DNA from: Flectonema sp. DT1601 | Taxonomy: Eukaryota > Euglenozoa > Diplonemea > Diplonemida > Diplonemidae | NCBI GenBank assembly: GCA_964019425.1 | Contig: OZ025802.1 | Span: 868,001 to 932,000, forward strand | Length of the DNA stretch: 64,000 nt | Reading direction: 5' to 3' | In this document: positions 44,801 through 54,100 of the stretch, in pieces | Position numbering within the stretch: position 1 is the first letter of the stretch | How the letters are laid out: each line of letters begins with the position of its first letter | The notes under the pieces: model-generated | Told to the model about the DNA's origin: nothing | The model's database searches: none | Seen by the model: only the letters and a program-made list of their open reading frames with translations | Translations under genes and position numbers: made by a program

Positions 44801-45877
44801 CGGTCAGTCTACTCATCAAAAGTGTAGCGAGTGGAAGACCAGCGACAGTTGTTTGATTGATTCACTGTGTGTGTGGACTGTTGACAGTTGTGTTCCATCA
44901 TCGTGCCCTGCTATTTGTAACGAAGCGGAATGCGAACAAGCTGCTGAGGGATGCCACTACTACAGCAAGGACAAGACTTGCAAGCGATCGGTGTGTTACC
45001 ACCCAGCGAAATCCGAGTGCGAAGGCGACAAGTTGTGCTGGTGGGATGTTTTAGGAAATACTGCTGAAGACAGTTGCAAACCGGTGGTAGGATGTCACAA
45101 GCATAAGAGTGACACTCCTTGTGGCAAGGACAATGCTTGTAATTGGGATCAGTCTGTTGGGAAATGTACCGACAAGCGTAGATGTATTGTCCATCCGGAC
45201 ACCCTGTCGTGTAACAACGACACCGCTTGCGTGTGGAACACTGCCTCTGGTTACTGTGAGGACCGTACTGGATGTGCTCTGTACACTGAGGCAAAAACAT
45301 GTGCTGCTGGTAAAGAACAGTGCTTGTGGATAGTCCAGGATTCCCTTTCGTCTTGCATTGACAAGACATGTGGTGGATACGACTCGCAGCTCACTTGCAA
45401 CGCCGAAGAAACATGTGAGTGGAATTCAAACAACGCGACTTGCTTTGACAAGACTGGTTGTGTCTTGCACATGAGACAGGATATCCCAGAGGCATCTTGT
45501 TTGAGTGACGACCGCTGTGTGTGGACTGGCCTCAAGTGTGAAGACAAGGAGGGATGTGCTGCTTACGTTAAACGTGATGCGTGTACACGTGACACGGGAT
45601 GCACTTGGTTGAGCGAGACTAATGTTTGTGTCGATGACGGATGCAGTGCCATTGCGAACATGGATAAATGTGAATCCGATGCGAAGTGCATGTGGTTTAC
45701 TAACATCGGAACTAATGATCGCTGTGATGACAAGTGCAGTGCACACTTCACTTCTAAGGACTGCAATACCGTTGCCATCTGTGAGTGGTCTCAAGACACC
45801 TGTATCCCAAGTAACTTCTGTCCTGCTACCTACGGAAAAGACAGCGAGAACTGTAACGAGGACATTAATTGTGAATG
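14860..45877 (+). CDS. Giant multi-vWA surface protein A, first visible exon (5' end missing)
   Basis: One uninterrupted frame of 31,018 nt (first full codon 14862), about 10,338 codons. Order: second half of a vWA domain (to about 15265), Cys/Trp modules, vWA1 and vWA2 (MIDAS Asp at nt 16185 and 17757), 26 DEC modules (18741-22970), cadherin-like plus C-type lectin (23139-24045), vWA3 and vWA4 (24496-26750), a second such pair (27265-28255), then eleven vWA domains whose first motif lies at 28692, 30231, 31794, 33321, 34887, 36447, 37980, about 39530, 41073, 42603 and 44127. Cys/Trp modules fill all spaces and continue to 45877. Most vWA domains share FGRHPxG(F/Y) after the MIDAS loop. The start is lost in the gap; the TTG at 14874 is not a start. 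An extracellular adhesion role is inferred from domains alone. The exon ends at a GTATGT donor inside a Trp codon, and the Cys spacing continues correctly in the next exon. Confidence 0.92.
15270..18740 (+). repeat. Cys/Trp modules and vWA1-vWA2 of protein A
   Basis: Cys/Trp modules of about 35-45 residues follow the pattern C-x(5-8)-C-x2-D-x2-C-x-W-x(5-12)-C. They surround vWA1 (about 16155-16840, DASGS) and vWA2 (about 17735-18390, DGSGS). Each vWA ends with C(D/N)PNGPWG and then a stereotyped run: PC, DPGC-W, SPC and HC. Many N-x-S/T sites suggest glycosylation. I do not recognise the Cys/Trp module as a named family. Confidence 0.8.
18741..22970 (+). repeat. Array of about 26 DEC (EGF-like) modules in protein A
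   Basis: Modules of about 55 residues share the frame (D/N)EC, CPTCAN or similar, GQTC, DPN, DW-C-C, PPATG and a closing C before the next (D/N)EC. Six to eight Cys per module and the regular spacing suggest EGF-like, disulfide-locked rods. Two trimeric higher-order patterns are visible. In the first half, modules opening like TYTCPTC, DLH and VATCPTC cycle (about 19550-20700). In the second, modules carrying GVGxATGK, a short ECLNTxxC form and YDEC cycle (about 21220-22500). The array switches back to Cys/Trp modules at about 22970. A copy begins at 62145 in gene B. Confidence 0.85.
23139..24045 (+). other. Cadherin-like plus C-type lectin pair 1 in protein A
   Basis: The first half (to about 23540) has the order EGYSKGSDSL, GIESVWN, TGTLIL, VAFRTSS and LRGLTW. 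This resembles the cadherin-like beta-sandwich often seen in very large bacterial and protist surface proteins (D-x-L...GI...TG-L-L-G...V-F-T-S...R-x-I-T). The second half has C-type lectin landmarks: GYLMSVTS, GWIGAMGS, WKWVTGP, a Trp plus SEP in the usual sugar and calcium loop, and ICEWG at the end. The EPN or QPD calcium-site triplet is not clearly kept (SEP here), so sugar binding is uncertain. Confidence 0.72.
27265..28255 (+). other. Cadherin-like plus C-type lectin pair 2 in protein A
   Basis: Same pair as at 23139-24045: EEGYTPSKD, VNTEWN, TGIMTL, VTFTTTSDDG and ARKLTW, then GYLLSINTE, GWIGATDAG, WRWMTGP, WAIGQPDDSH and VCEWGG. Here QPD is present at the calcium/sugar-site position, the triplet typical of galactose-type C-type lectins, so this copy is the better candidate for carbohydrate binding. 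Strong GC bias (GCG, TCG and ACG codons) compared with the pair at the start of gene B. Confidence 0.72.
29739..30034 (+). repeat. 296-bp identical block, copy 1 (partner 32826-33121)
   Basis: Read base by base, 29739-30034 equals 32826-33121 with no difference (offset 3087, about two super-repeat units). It covers three to four Cys/Trp modules. The neighbouring vWA domains (first motif at 30231 and 33321) are also unusually alike, sharing DGG at the MIDAS, but not identical. Confidence 0.95.
32826..33121 (+). repeat. 296-bp identical block, copy 2 (partner 29739-30034)
   Basis: Second member of the pair. Identity ends sharply at both sides (GGT against AAC upstream, GAG against GAC downstream), which fits a conversion tract or a very recent partial duplication rather than uniform conservation. 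Confidence 0.95.
39349..39377 (+). repeat. Serine run in protein A
   Basis: A run of eight or nine consecutive Ser codons, mostly TCG and TCT with one AGT, interrupts a Cys/Trp module just before the vWA domain at about 39530. It is the only homopolymeric amino-acid run noticed in the protein and probably comes from local TCG slippage. Confidence 0.8.
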
Positions 45878-46013
45878 GTATGTTTATGTTTGTTTTGCAG
45901 TCGTGGCTGCAATAGTATACGTGGTTTTCCCTCTCCTCTTTGTTCTTTTTTCTTTTTTTTCTCTCGTTTCTTCTTTTTTTTTTTGTATGGTCTTAAACAA
46001 TCCGCAAAAACAG
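45878..46013 (+). other. Intron 1 of gene A (136 bp)
   Basis: Donor GTATGT after TG of a Trp codon, acceptor CAG at 46011-46013, with a long T-rich tract between. The length is not a multiple of three. Splicing joins TG to G and continues CEWDVLYERC in the expected Cys/Trp spacing, whereas the unspliced frame gives hydrophobic low-complexity sequence and stops at 46026-46028. Confidence 0.88.
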
Positions 46014-46167
46014 GGACGTGTTGTATGAGCGTTGCAACAAGAAGAAGGCTTGCGTGATGTACCCATCTGAAGTTGCGTGCAACGCCACCAGCAGCAAGTG
46101 TATCTGGGAGAAGGAGAGCAACGTGTGCAAGGACATCGCACAGTGCTCGTTCTACGATTCCTCGTTG
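46014..46167 (+). CDS. Gene A exon 2
   Basis: 154 nt encoding one more Cys/Trp module and part of the next (VLYERC, CIWEKE, CSFYDSS). It ends in phase 0 at a GTATGT donor. It is supported by the reading frame and Cys pattern on both sides; no transcript is available to confirm it. Confidence 0.86.
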
Positions 46168-46328
46168 GTATGTTTTTTTTTTTTTTTTTTTTAAATTTTT
46201 CTATCGAAATGTGACGCAGTTTTTAAGGTGGAAGCTTTTTTTTATTCTTTTTGTTCTTTTTTTTTTGGTCACGGCAGAAATAAAAAAAAAGGGACCAACA
46301 AAACATAATAAAATAATAATACCATCAG
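46168..46328 (+). other. Intron 2 of gene A (161 bp)
   Basis: Donor GTATGT at 46168, followed at once by a T run; acceptor CAG ends at 46328 (ACCATCAG). Phase 0. Contains two T-rich blocks and an A-rich block; no other feature is seen. Confidence 0.87.
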
Positions 46329-46869
46329 GAGTGTGCCAAGGACGCTGGTTGTCAGTGGTCCGACGCCGAACCTGTGTGTCTGCCAAGAGACGATCCATGC
46401 AGTGGAAGACCAGAGAACCTGTGTACCGCTGAGGAGTGCATCTGGGAAGGTGATAAGTGTAAGTTGAAGTGCAGCGAAACCTGCAGCGCGGCGGGAGGAG
46501 TCTGCAACGGCGAGTGCTGCACTTGCAAGCAGGGATACTACGGAGAGAGGTGTGACATGTGCCTGTTTGGAAAATCGGAGAGTGGCGGGTGCCTCACGTG
46601 CTCTGCTGAGTTCTGCAGCAACCACGGACGCTGTGACTCTGAAATGACTTCGTGCATCTGTGACAGTGGCTACGGAGGTGCTGACTGCAGTGCGAGAGTT
46701 TGCAGTGCTGAGATGCCAGTTTGGTACACTACCTTCCCGCTTCGTCCGATGAAGAACGAGCGTTTCACTTTCATCATCCACGGTTGTTGGGACGATGCCG
46801 CGAACAGCACTGGTCGCGACGTTAAGATAGTTCCGGCATCGCAGACGTGTGACAGCCCTGCTTCATGTG
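46329..46869 (+). CDS. Gene A exon 3: last Cys/Trp modules and EGF-like pair
   Basis: 541 nt. The last Cys/Trp modules (CQWSD, CIWEGD) are followed by EGF/laminin-like modules: CNGECCTCKQGYYGERC, then a spacer and CSNHGRC ending in CICDSGYGGADC. The G-Y-x-G-x-x-C endings are typical of EGF. After them comes a region of about 60 residues, WYTTFPLRP to FIIHGCWDD, which may start a membrane-proximal beta domain. The exon ends in phase 1 at GTATGT. Confidence 0.88.
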
Positions 46870-47012
46870 GTATGTTATTTTAATTTTACTGTTTGCGTAA
46901 TTGTGTTCTCGGTTTTATGGTTTCTTTCGGATGGGGGGTTTTTTTGTGTATTTTTGAAGGGGAGGAAGATGTGAAACAAAAAGAAATAACAAAAAAAACT
47001 CCAAACAAACAG
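46870..47012 (+). other. Intron 3 of gene A (143 bp)
   Basis: Donor GTATGT at 46870; the acceptor AG at 47011-47012 restores the frame (G plus AG gives Glu). The next AG, two bases on, would shift the frame and is rejected. The acceptor is preceded by an A-rich stretch rather than a strong pyrimidine tract. Confidence 0.82.
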
Positions 47013-47551
47013 AGAAACCAATGTTGATGTCCGACGAGCAGCTGGAGATTGGAGATGAGGGTGCGAAGTGTACCAGCTCAAGAGTTTTGAATGCTGCATT
47101 AGAGCCAAAGAGTAAGATGGAGTTGTTGGTTAACACGACTGTGGCATTTGCTGATGAAGATGACAGAGAATTGATTGTGTGCTGGAGAGACCCAGTCAGA
47201 GACCAATGGAGAGAGCTTGAGACTCACTACAAAAATGGAAGTGTTACCAGGACTACTATCGTACAGGGTGCTGTTGATGAAGACACGGGTTCGAGACCTG
47301 CTCCAAATTTGGCTGGAACTGGTGATGAGTGTTGCGAGGGATTGAGACTCGGTGAAGTTTGTCTACCAACTGCTCTTGTTATCGTCCTCTGGGTGTTGGT
47401 ACTCTTCTTGATTGGATATCTAGTTTTTGCCCTGGTCAAAGGGAAGAAGGAGAATGACGCTCTAAGCAACCAACCAAAGAAGGGTTACCAAGACTTCGAG
47501 ATGGAAGATGGAAACAGTGGTTTGGTAAATGATCAAAGAAGCAGCAACTAG
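47013..47551 (+). CDS. Gene A exon 4: membrane-proximal domain, transmembrane helix, cytoplasmic tail
   Basis: 539 nt ending at TAG 47549-47551. It encodes about 118 extracellular residues with few Cys, then a single hydrophobic segment (nt 47372-47436, ALVIVLWVLVLFLIGYLVFA) followed by KGKK as a stop-transfer signal, and a tail of about 34 residues. GYQDFEM in the tail holds a YxxPhi motif (YQDF), known in other eukaryotes to bind AP adaptor complexes for endocytosis or sorting. This makes protein A a single-pass type I membrane protein, provided its missing N-terminus has a signal peptide like that of gene B. Confidence 0.88.
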
Positions 47552-47953
47552 TGTGCTGCTTTCGAAGGTCTTTTCCTTTTTTTTAAGTTTTAAAGTGGAT
47601 TTTTATTTTTATTTATTTTTATTTCATTTCTTGTGTCGAATTCCTTTAATATTGGACTTTGCAAACCCTTTGAGACCCCTTCCCGTATCCCTTACTACAC
47701 ATCACTATGTCACGAGACAGTTGTATTCTACTGTGAATATATTGAACATTTTTTTTCCCCCTTTTTTTTTTCTTTTTTTTCTTGTATCTGAATTGAATTA
47801 AAAAAAATGAATTATATTTGTTCTAAATTTAATAATTTAGTAGTTCGTGGTATTTATTTTTGTTGTCCTTTTTTTTTTTTTTTGAATTTTGATTTGATTT
47901 TTCTGGCAGTCGGTGACCTGTTGTAACTTGTAACTATAATTGTAATTTGCTAA

Positions 47954-47980
<27 letters not shown>
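47552..47980 (+). terminator. Probable 3' UTR of gene A
   Basis: T-rich, then A-rich sequence after the stop codon, with a run of about 28 A near 47953. No canonical AATAAA is seen. AATTAAAA near 47794 is a weak candidate signal. The cleavage site cannot be placed. Confidence 0.35.
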
Positions 47981-47984
<4 letters not shown>

Positions 47985-48397
47985 ATATCATATTCTAGCT
48001 CCGAATCCTGTTGATGAATCAGGGTATCAAGTTGCCCCAGGCTTCACTCGCTTACTGTTATGATTAACGTGTTCAGACGAATTGTCTCTCAGTGGTTTTA
48101 CGAGGGGATAGTTCTGTGGAGAAGAGTGAATGATATGCATTCCACTGAAAAGATAGCATCGATTTCCTGATCGAAGTAACGTTTTTTATTTTTTCCCTTT
48201 CCAAAATGTTTTTGTAAGTGATCTTCAGTGTAGCAGAACCTTGCTTGCTGAAGGTCAGGTAGCGTAGTCCTTTCGTAAATAATAGTTTCTTGGATTTTTT
48301 TTTTTTTTTTTTTCGTTCTCTTATTTTCTCTTGTTTTCTTGTTTTGGTTTTGTTTTTCTATTTTATATACTTCGAGTAGCCCTTAGGAGCCCACCGA

Positions 48398-48485
48398 GTA
48401 TTCTTGCGTCTCTTGATCGATGGTGAAACGCAACAACTATTGTATTCTTGCGTCTCTTGATTGATGGTGAAACGCAACAACTATT
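48398..48485 (+). repeat. 44-bp tandem duplication with hairpin
   Basis: Two units (48398-48441 and 48442-48485) differ at one base (GATCGATGG against GATTGATGG). Each contains TTGCGT and, 18 bp on, ACGCAA, able to form a 6-bp stem. Confidence 0.88.
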
Positions 48486-49025
48486 GTGTCTTGTCATTGG
48501 TGGTAGTAAAGCTTCAAAAATAAAATGCTTTGCATTTTACCCATGTAGATATAAGTTTCAAGATAGGGGAAATAATGATGAAAAAAAAAAAAGATTGTGG
48601 AAGTTAGTTCTTTTTTTTCGATGGATACGAGAAGATGACGAAACGAATTTTATTTAATAAATTTTTTGATTTAAAAAATGCAAAAGAAAGTGCACAAATG
48701 AATTAGTGTTTAGCTTTGATGGACGTGCCTTTTGTCAGTCTGCCATACCAATCCTTTATTAGATACGGATGTATACTGCAAGGGTTCATTCTGACACTCC
48801 CTGTGGAATTTGCGTTTGGAGAGAGATGATGTCCTTTTCTTTGTAAGTAGTGTGTCCCTCTGGTGTAGATTTCCGTCCGGTGGAATGCATTGACGTGCAA
48901 TAAGTTATTATGACATTATTTCTTTTCTTTCTCCCCCTTGCACTTAAGGGCAAGGTACACGCATGCCAGCTCTGAAAGGCAGCTGGTTTTTTTTTTTTTT
49001 TTTTTACAGTTTTTTACATACCCCA

Positions 49026-49094
49026 GAGGGACCCTCCGTCCCTCTGGTGAGGGACCCTCCGTCCCTCTGGTGAGGGACCCTCTGTCCCTCGGGG
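49026..49094 (+). repeat. Three 23-bp hairpin units
   Basis: Three head-to-tail units, each holding GAGGGAC-CCTCC-GTCCCTC, a 7-bp perfect stem with a 5-nt loop. Units 1 and 2 are identical; unit 3 has CTCTG for CTCCG in the loop and diverges at its end. Confidence 0.93.
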
Positions 49095-51119
49095 ATATAT
49101 CGAAAAACTGAAAACCACACGTAAATGGCGTCCACTGTAGCGGATGGGTGAAAGGTGCTACAGGGGTTGAACAAAAAAAAAAAAAAAGAAAGAAAAAGAA
49201 GCTGGGAATCTCGATGCGTCTCAAAATTTGGGGAGCACCCCCAGCCATTTTTAAAATGAACGCCCTGTTCTGAAACTATTTGCGTAATAGTTTGTTTGCC
49301 TGATTATTTTTTCCCCTTCTTTTATATTCCCTTTTTTTGTTTCACAGAATTGGAATAGTATTTTTTTTCCCTTAAAAAAAACAACCAACTGATTTCTGTC
49401 CCACAAATCCTAATGGCAAATCTGCAATCTGCAATCTGTTTTTTTTTTTTTTTCCCCCTGTGTGCTTTACCACGGTATTTCTCCTTAGCCAACTTATACC
49501 TATTAATTGAGTCTCCCTTACTTTCTTCGCTGAAGAGGGCTGGGTAAGGGGAACGGTCCGAAGAAAGATTTTTTAATCTCAGCCCGAAACCAACCATTAT
49601 TTGTTTGTTGTCCTACGAACTTTTTGCATTCGATTGAATTTTCCCGCCCTCTCGATAACCATTAAATACTAACCAATACTAATTAAGTCAAAAAAAATAA
49701 AAAAATCGAAAGGCCACGAAAGTCGAACCTCAGTCAGGGTTTTTAGGGCTAATTAATTAATTAATTAATTAATTTTTTTTTTTTTTTTTTTTTTTTTGTA
49801 ATACAATGGCTGCTTAGGCGGTTGCCCTTACTGGGCCGCTCACGTGCTTATTTAGTATCTTTTTTTAGTTTTTAAAAACGATAAGAACGTTCTTGAAACT
49901 GAATTATAAGAAATTTGGAATAAAGTCCCCTAGTGAAATCCTCAGAGGGACAAGTAGTATAAGATTAAACTATGTTTTTCCACTGTTCTGCTGCCAATGT
50001 AAACATAAATATTTGATGCTGTGAGTGTTTTTTTTTTTTTTTTTTTAATTTAATTACCATACCGTGTGTTTGTTCCATGTGTTTCCTAACTAACCATTTA
50101 TTTTTATTTTATTTAATTTTTATCAGTTCGATAATTTAATAAAAGCTAGGCAACGGTAATTAATGCTTTTCTTTTTTTCATTTTTTTGACCTCTTGTGCT
50201 AATTGTATTTTTCATTTCCCACATCCCACCTCATCAGATTACGTTTACCTTTGTGTAGCCCGGTACAGTCCTTTCTATATTCATGGGGTTCTTTTTATCT
50301 TTATAAAGACCCTGGTATTGCCCACAGGAGTGAGTGCAAAACTTCATCTCCTCTACATACACTGAAGTACATTTTCTTCTGTTGTGGGTTTCGTTATTTT
50401 CTTTTTCTATTTCTTGCTCCCTTTACAATATTGTGATCGATTCATTCTCACTTACAGTATTAGCAACCCTCTTTAACTTCATTAGCTTGTTGTTCTTGAT
50501 CTTTGATTTTACTGCTCTCTTTTTTTCTCTCTCTCTCTCTCCCTCTCCCTCTCTCAAATTTCATTTGTTAGCTTGTTTGCGTCATATGCACAAGTTACGA
50601 ACAAAGAAAAAAAAAGAAAAAACTGAATGTTTTTTAAAAGCTGAACGTTTCTTTTTTAATTTTTTTTAATATTTTCATGTGGATGGAAGCTATCGGACGG
50701 TGGCACAGCCGTCTGACTACTTCGCCTCACGGAATGCGTTGTTCATTCTGTGTCTTCCCTATTGAAGCTCTGAGCTTCTCAAGGAAAGCGTGCATTCTAT
50801 GTTGAGGAAAATCTGCTCTGTGTGTATGTTTTGTATCACCTGAAGAGTTATCTATTTCTTCCCCCCACACACAACAGGGTACAGACTATTAATTGAAGTG
50901 CAGGTATTCTTTTTAAATGTGTTTAGATCCTATTAAGTGACTTCTTCAACCCCCCACAGAACGAGGATATCTCTCACACCCTCCCACGCCCTCATCCCGT
51001 ATTTTCTTTTTAGTTCCCTACAAAGGAACCCCCTCGTTACCCCAACATCAAGGGCTGTTGTTTTTATAACTGAAAGCTCTCGTTTTGTGTGATAACAAAA
51101 AAAAACTCAAAACTAAAAA

Positions 51120-54100
51120 ATGAGAAGTTTCGGCTTCGTGTTAGCTGCTTTGTTACCGGTATGTCTGGCTGGTACGTACGAGCAGAATGTTCCGAAGAAT
51201 GTCTTCAACGTTGATTGTCAAACGATCGTCTTTACTACCGGAGAGTGCGATTGTAACACAGTCATCCCTGGAGCATCAATTGATGTTGAAGAAGGATATG
51301 TTAACGGTAGAGACACATTGTCATGCCCAGCCTGTGCCGGACTGGGTATTCAGACTCAGTGGATCTCCGGAACTGGTGTCTTGAAGTTGACAGGTAATGG
51401 AAAAACCATCAACGACTTCGCCAAGGCAATCGACTCCATAAACTTTTTGACGACTTCAGGAGATGGTAATTCGAGAAGAATTACTTACAACTATGGTCAC
51501 GCTCTTTACTCAAGTGTTACTGGTCACTTCTACGAATTCTATTCGCAGTGTTCCACCTCAGCGTGTCATTGGGACGATGGTCAGGCGTCATGTGCCGATA
51601 AGAAACGTGATATACTTGGGTTGGTTGGTTACCTCGCTACTATTACCAGTGCTGGTGAACGTGATATCACAAATACTAAGATCCGAGGACAAGGTTGGTT
51701 GGGAGCTTCAGATGCTGGTCGAGAAGGAACTTGGAAATGGGTAACTGGACCAGAAGGATGTCCTCCTTATGACACCAGTGTCACTGGAGCACAACGTTCT
51801 GCATGTGACTTCGGATATCCACTTCCTAATAAAAGAAATCCATGTTCTGGTCCAGATTGTGATGGAGGTACTTTAATGGGAACTGGAGCTACTTGGCGGT
51901 TCCGTCAGTCAGGATATGGAAACTGGGCAGGAAGCCAGCCAGACGAATGGAGTCGACCTGTCCACGGAGAAGATTACTTGCATTACTTCGGCAGAAATGG
52001 ATTGTGGAATGATTACCCGCTCACACACGGAAGTATCGATGGGTTTATGTGTGAGTGGGGAGGTGTTGGTGAGCTCTGCATAGACAGTGGTGATGTGTTC
52101 AAATCGTACATCCTTGTTTCTGGATGTGACGGCTTTAAGTCGCAAGACAAGTGTGAAGCACACATTCCAGTTGGATCATGTGCCTGGGATATCAATACTG
52201 GATCATGTATTCCTCATGGTTGTCACGTACACGAAGACGAGGCTCAATGTGGTCAGGATCCACTCTGTGATTGGGATCTTACTGTGTCACCAGCAGCATG
52301 TGTAGACAACAAGTGTGCTTCATCACACACCGATGTTAGTTCTTGTAATGGGGATCTTGTTTCTCCATGTCGATGGGACGATAACCAACCTGACGGTGCC
52401 CAATGTCAGCCACTCAACTGCGGTGACATTACCGACATGTGCACATGTACGAAACTAGGAAACTTGTGCCTCTGGGACCCATCATCAAAGACTTGCTTGG
52501 ATCCTGATCAGAGTACTTGCCCAGCTGCTGATGTTATATTTGTAGTACCAGGTACTAAACATGCTGGAACTCAATTTGGTACTCACACAAATGGATACTA
52601 CGGATTAATGGAACATCTGAGACACTGGACTTCATCAGCTCACATGGCTGGTGCTTCCGACTCCAACTACGGATTCCGTGCGGCGTATGTGACGTACGGA
52701 AGGAATGGAAAGTCGGTCACTGCATCTGACAGCACGGGCGCTCCAGCCACCTTCGACAACTGTAAGACGTGGGACCCAGTTACTGGAACTACCGGAAACA
52801 ACGGAGGGTTCTCTATGAACCCTCACGCTCTCAACATGGACATCAGTTTCTTGGAGAACTTCTACTGTCCTAACTGGGCTGGTAGTGGAAGCTATGCAGT
52901 CCCTGGTCTACAGACTGCTTTGAGCAGTGTTCAGGCCGCCTCAGCAAACGGTCGTAAGAAGTACGTTTTCATTGTTGCTGAGTCGAAACTCAGCGACAGT
53001 TCCACGGACTTGGCCAACGTCGTTAACCAAATTAAGGCTGTGCCTGATACCGAAGTATTTGGAATTGTTCCTCGTGCGCTTCAGGGAAGTACTTCAACAG
53101 ACGTTCAGGCTGAGGCAAAGTTGAAGCCGCTTGTGACATCTGACAAGCACATCGTGAACGTTGAGTTGGCGAATTTGGGAGATGAAGTTCTCTCAAAACT
53201 CTGTGACGCTTCGACAACTTTCGGCAGCGTTATTTCTACGAAATCTGATGTCGGATGTCGCCAAAGGGACGAGACGGATTGTAAGGGTGCTCACCTTTGT
53301 CTGTGGGATATTTCGAAGTCACCATCGTGTGTTAACAGTCCGTGCCTACAGAAGTGTACTGAGGTTGAATGTAATTCCCAGGCCGGTTGCCAATGGGATG
53401 CCGCTCTCGGTGTTTGTGAGAAAGATATTGTCGACTGCTCACTCCACAACGGTGACAAGGCTGCGTGTGAGAACAACGAGAACTGCGTTTTCGAACCAGT
53501 TTGGGCTGCCGCTGATACTTGTGCAACCAACCCGTGTAGGGACTTGACTGATTCCACAAGTTGTGTTGCTGAGACGGAAACTGTATCGGCACCATGTGTT
53601 GATCCTCCTGGTAACCCGGATTATTGTAAATTAAGTGTTTGTGAATATGATGATTCAAAGTCTCCGAAGTGTAATGTTAAGAAGTGTCTTCAGAAGGACC
53701 AGACGAAGTGTGAGGCTGAAGATGGATGTCTTTGGGAGCCACTCCAAACACCTCCGCCAACTGGACCACCATCGACTCTTGTGTCGTACTGTGCTGAGAA
53801 GAAGTGCGACTACCCGAGTCAGGCGGCGTGCGTTGCGGATCCGAAGGGTCAGTGTCAATGGGACGATGGATCTCAAACATGTAAGGAACTTCCATGTGTT
53901 CACAACCCTGACGAGCTGACTTGTGACAATGATCCAGTGTGTCACTGGGATATTTCTACTAACCCACCAGGATGTATTGAGACTCCTTGTGGTAAGAACA
54001 AGAATCAAGGTGATTGTGATGCTTCTAGTGACTGCATGTGGAACAACGATAACCCTGCGAAGCCTTACTGTGAAACATTGAACTGTGGAGAAATAAAGAC

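Larger units (their letters stand above)
47981..51119. other. Intergenic region between genes A and B
   Basis: About 3.1 kb without a convincing gene on either strand; the open frames are short and low in complexity. It contains T and A runs, an ATTA microsatellite (about 49747-49775), a CT run (about 50523-50553) and several stem-loops, for example CGGACGG/CCGTCTG near 50695-50718. No tRNA or rRNA is recognised. The last 100 bp must hold the gene B leader; no clear promoter element is visible. Confidence 0.6.

Noticed and set aside
45878-46028. Coding continuation of gene A through 46028
   Set aside because: It is T-rich and hydrophobic, lacks Cys spacing, and has consensus donor and acceptor sites; splicing restores the module pattern.
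48221-48258. tRNA or small structured RNA suggested by a CTTCAG/CTGAAG stem
   Set aside because: No cloverleaf, anticodon arm or B-box could be fitted; a single stem is not enough.
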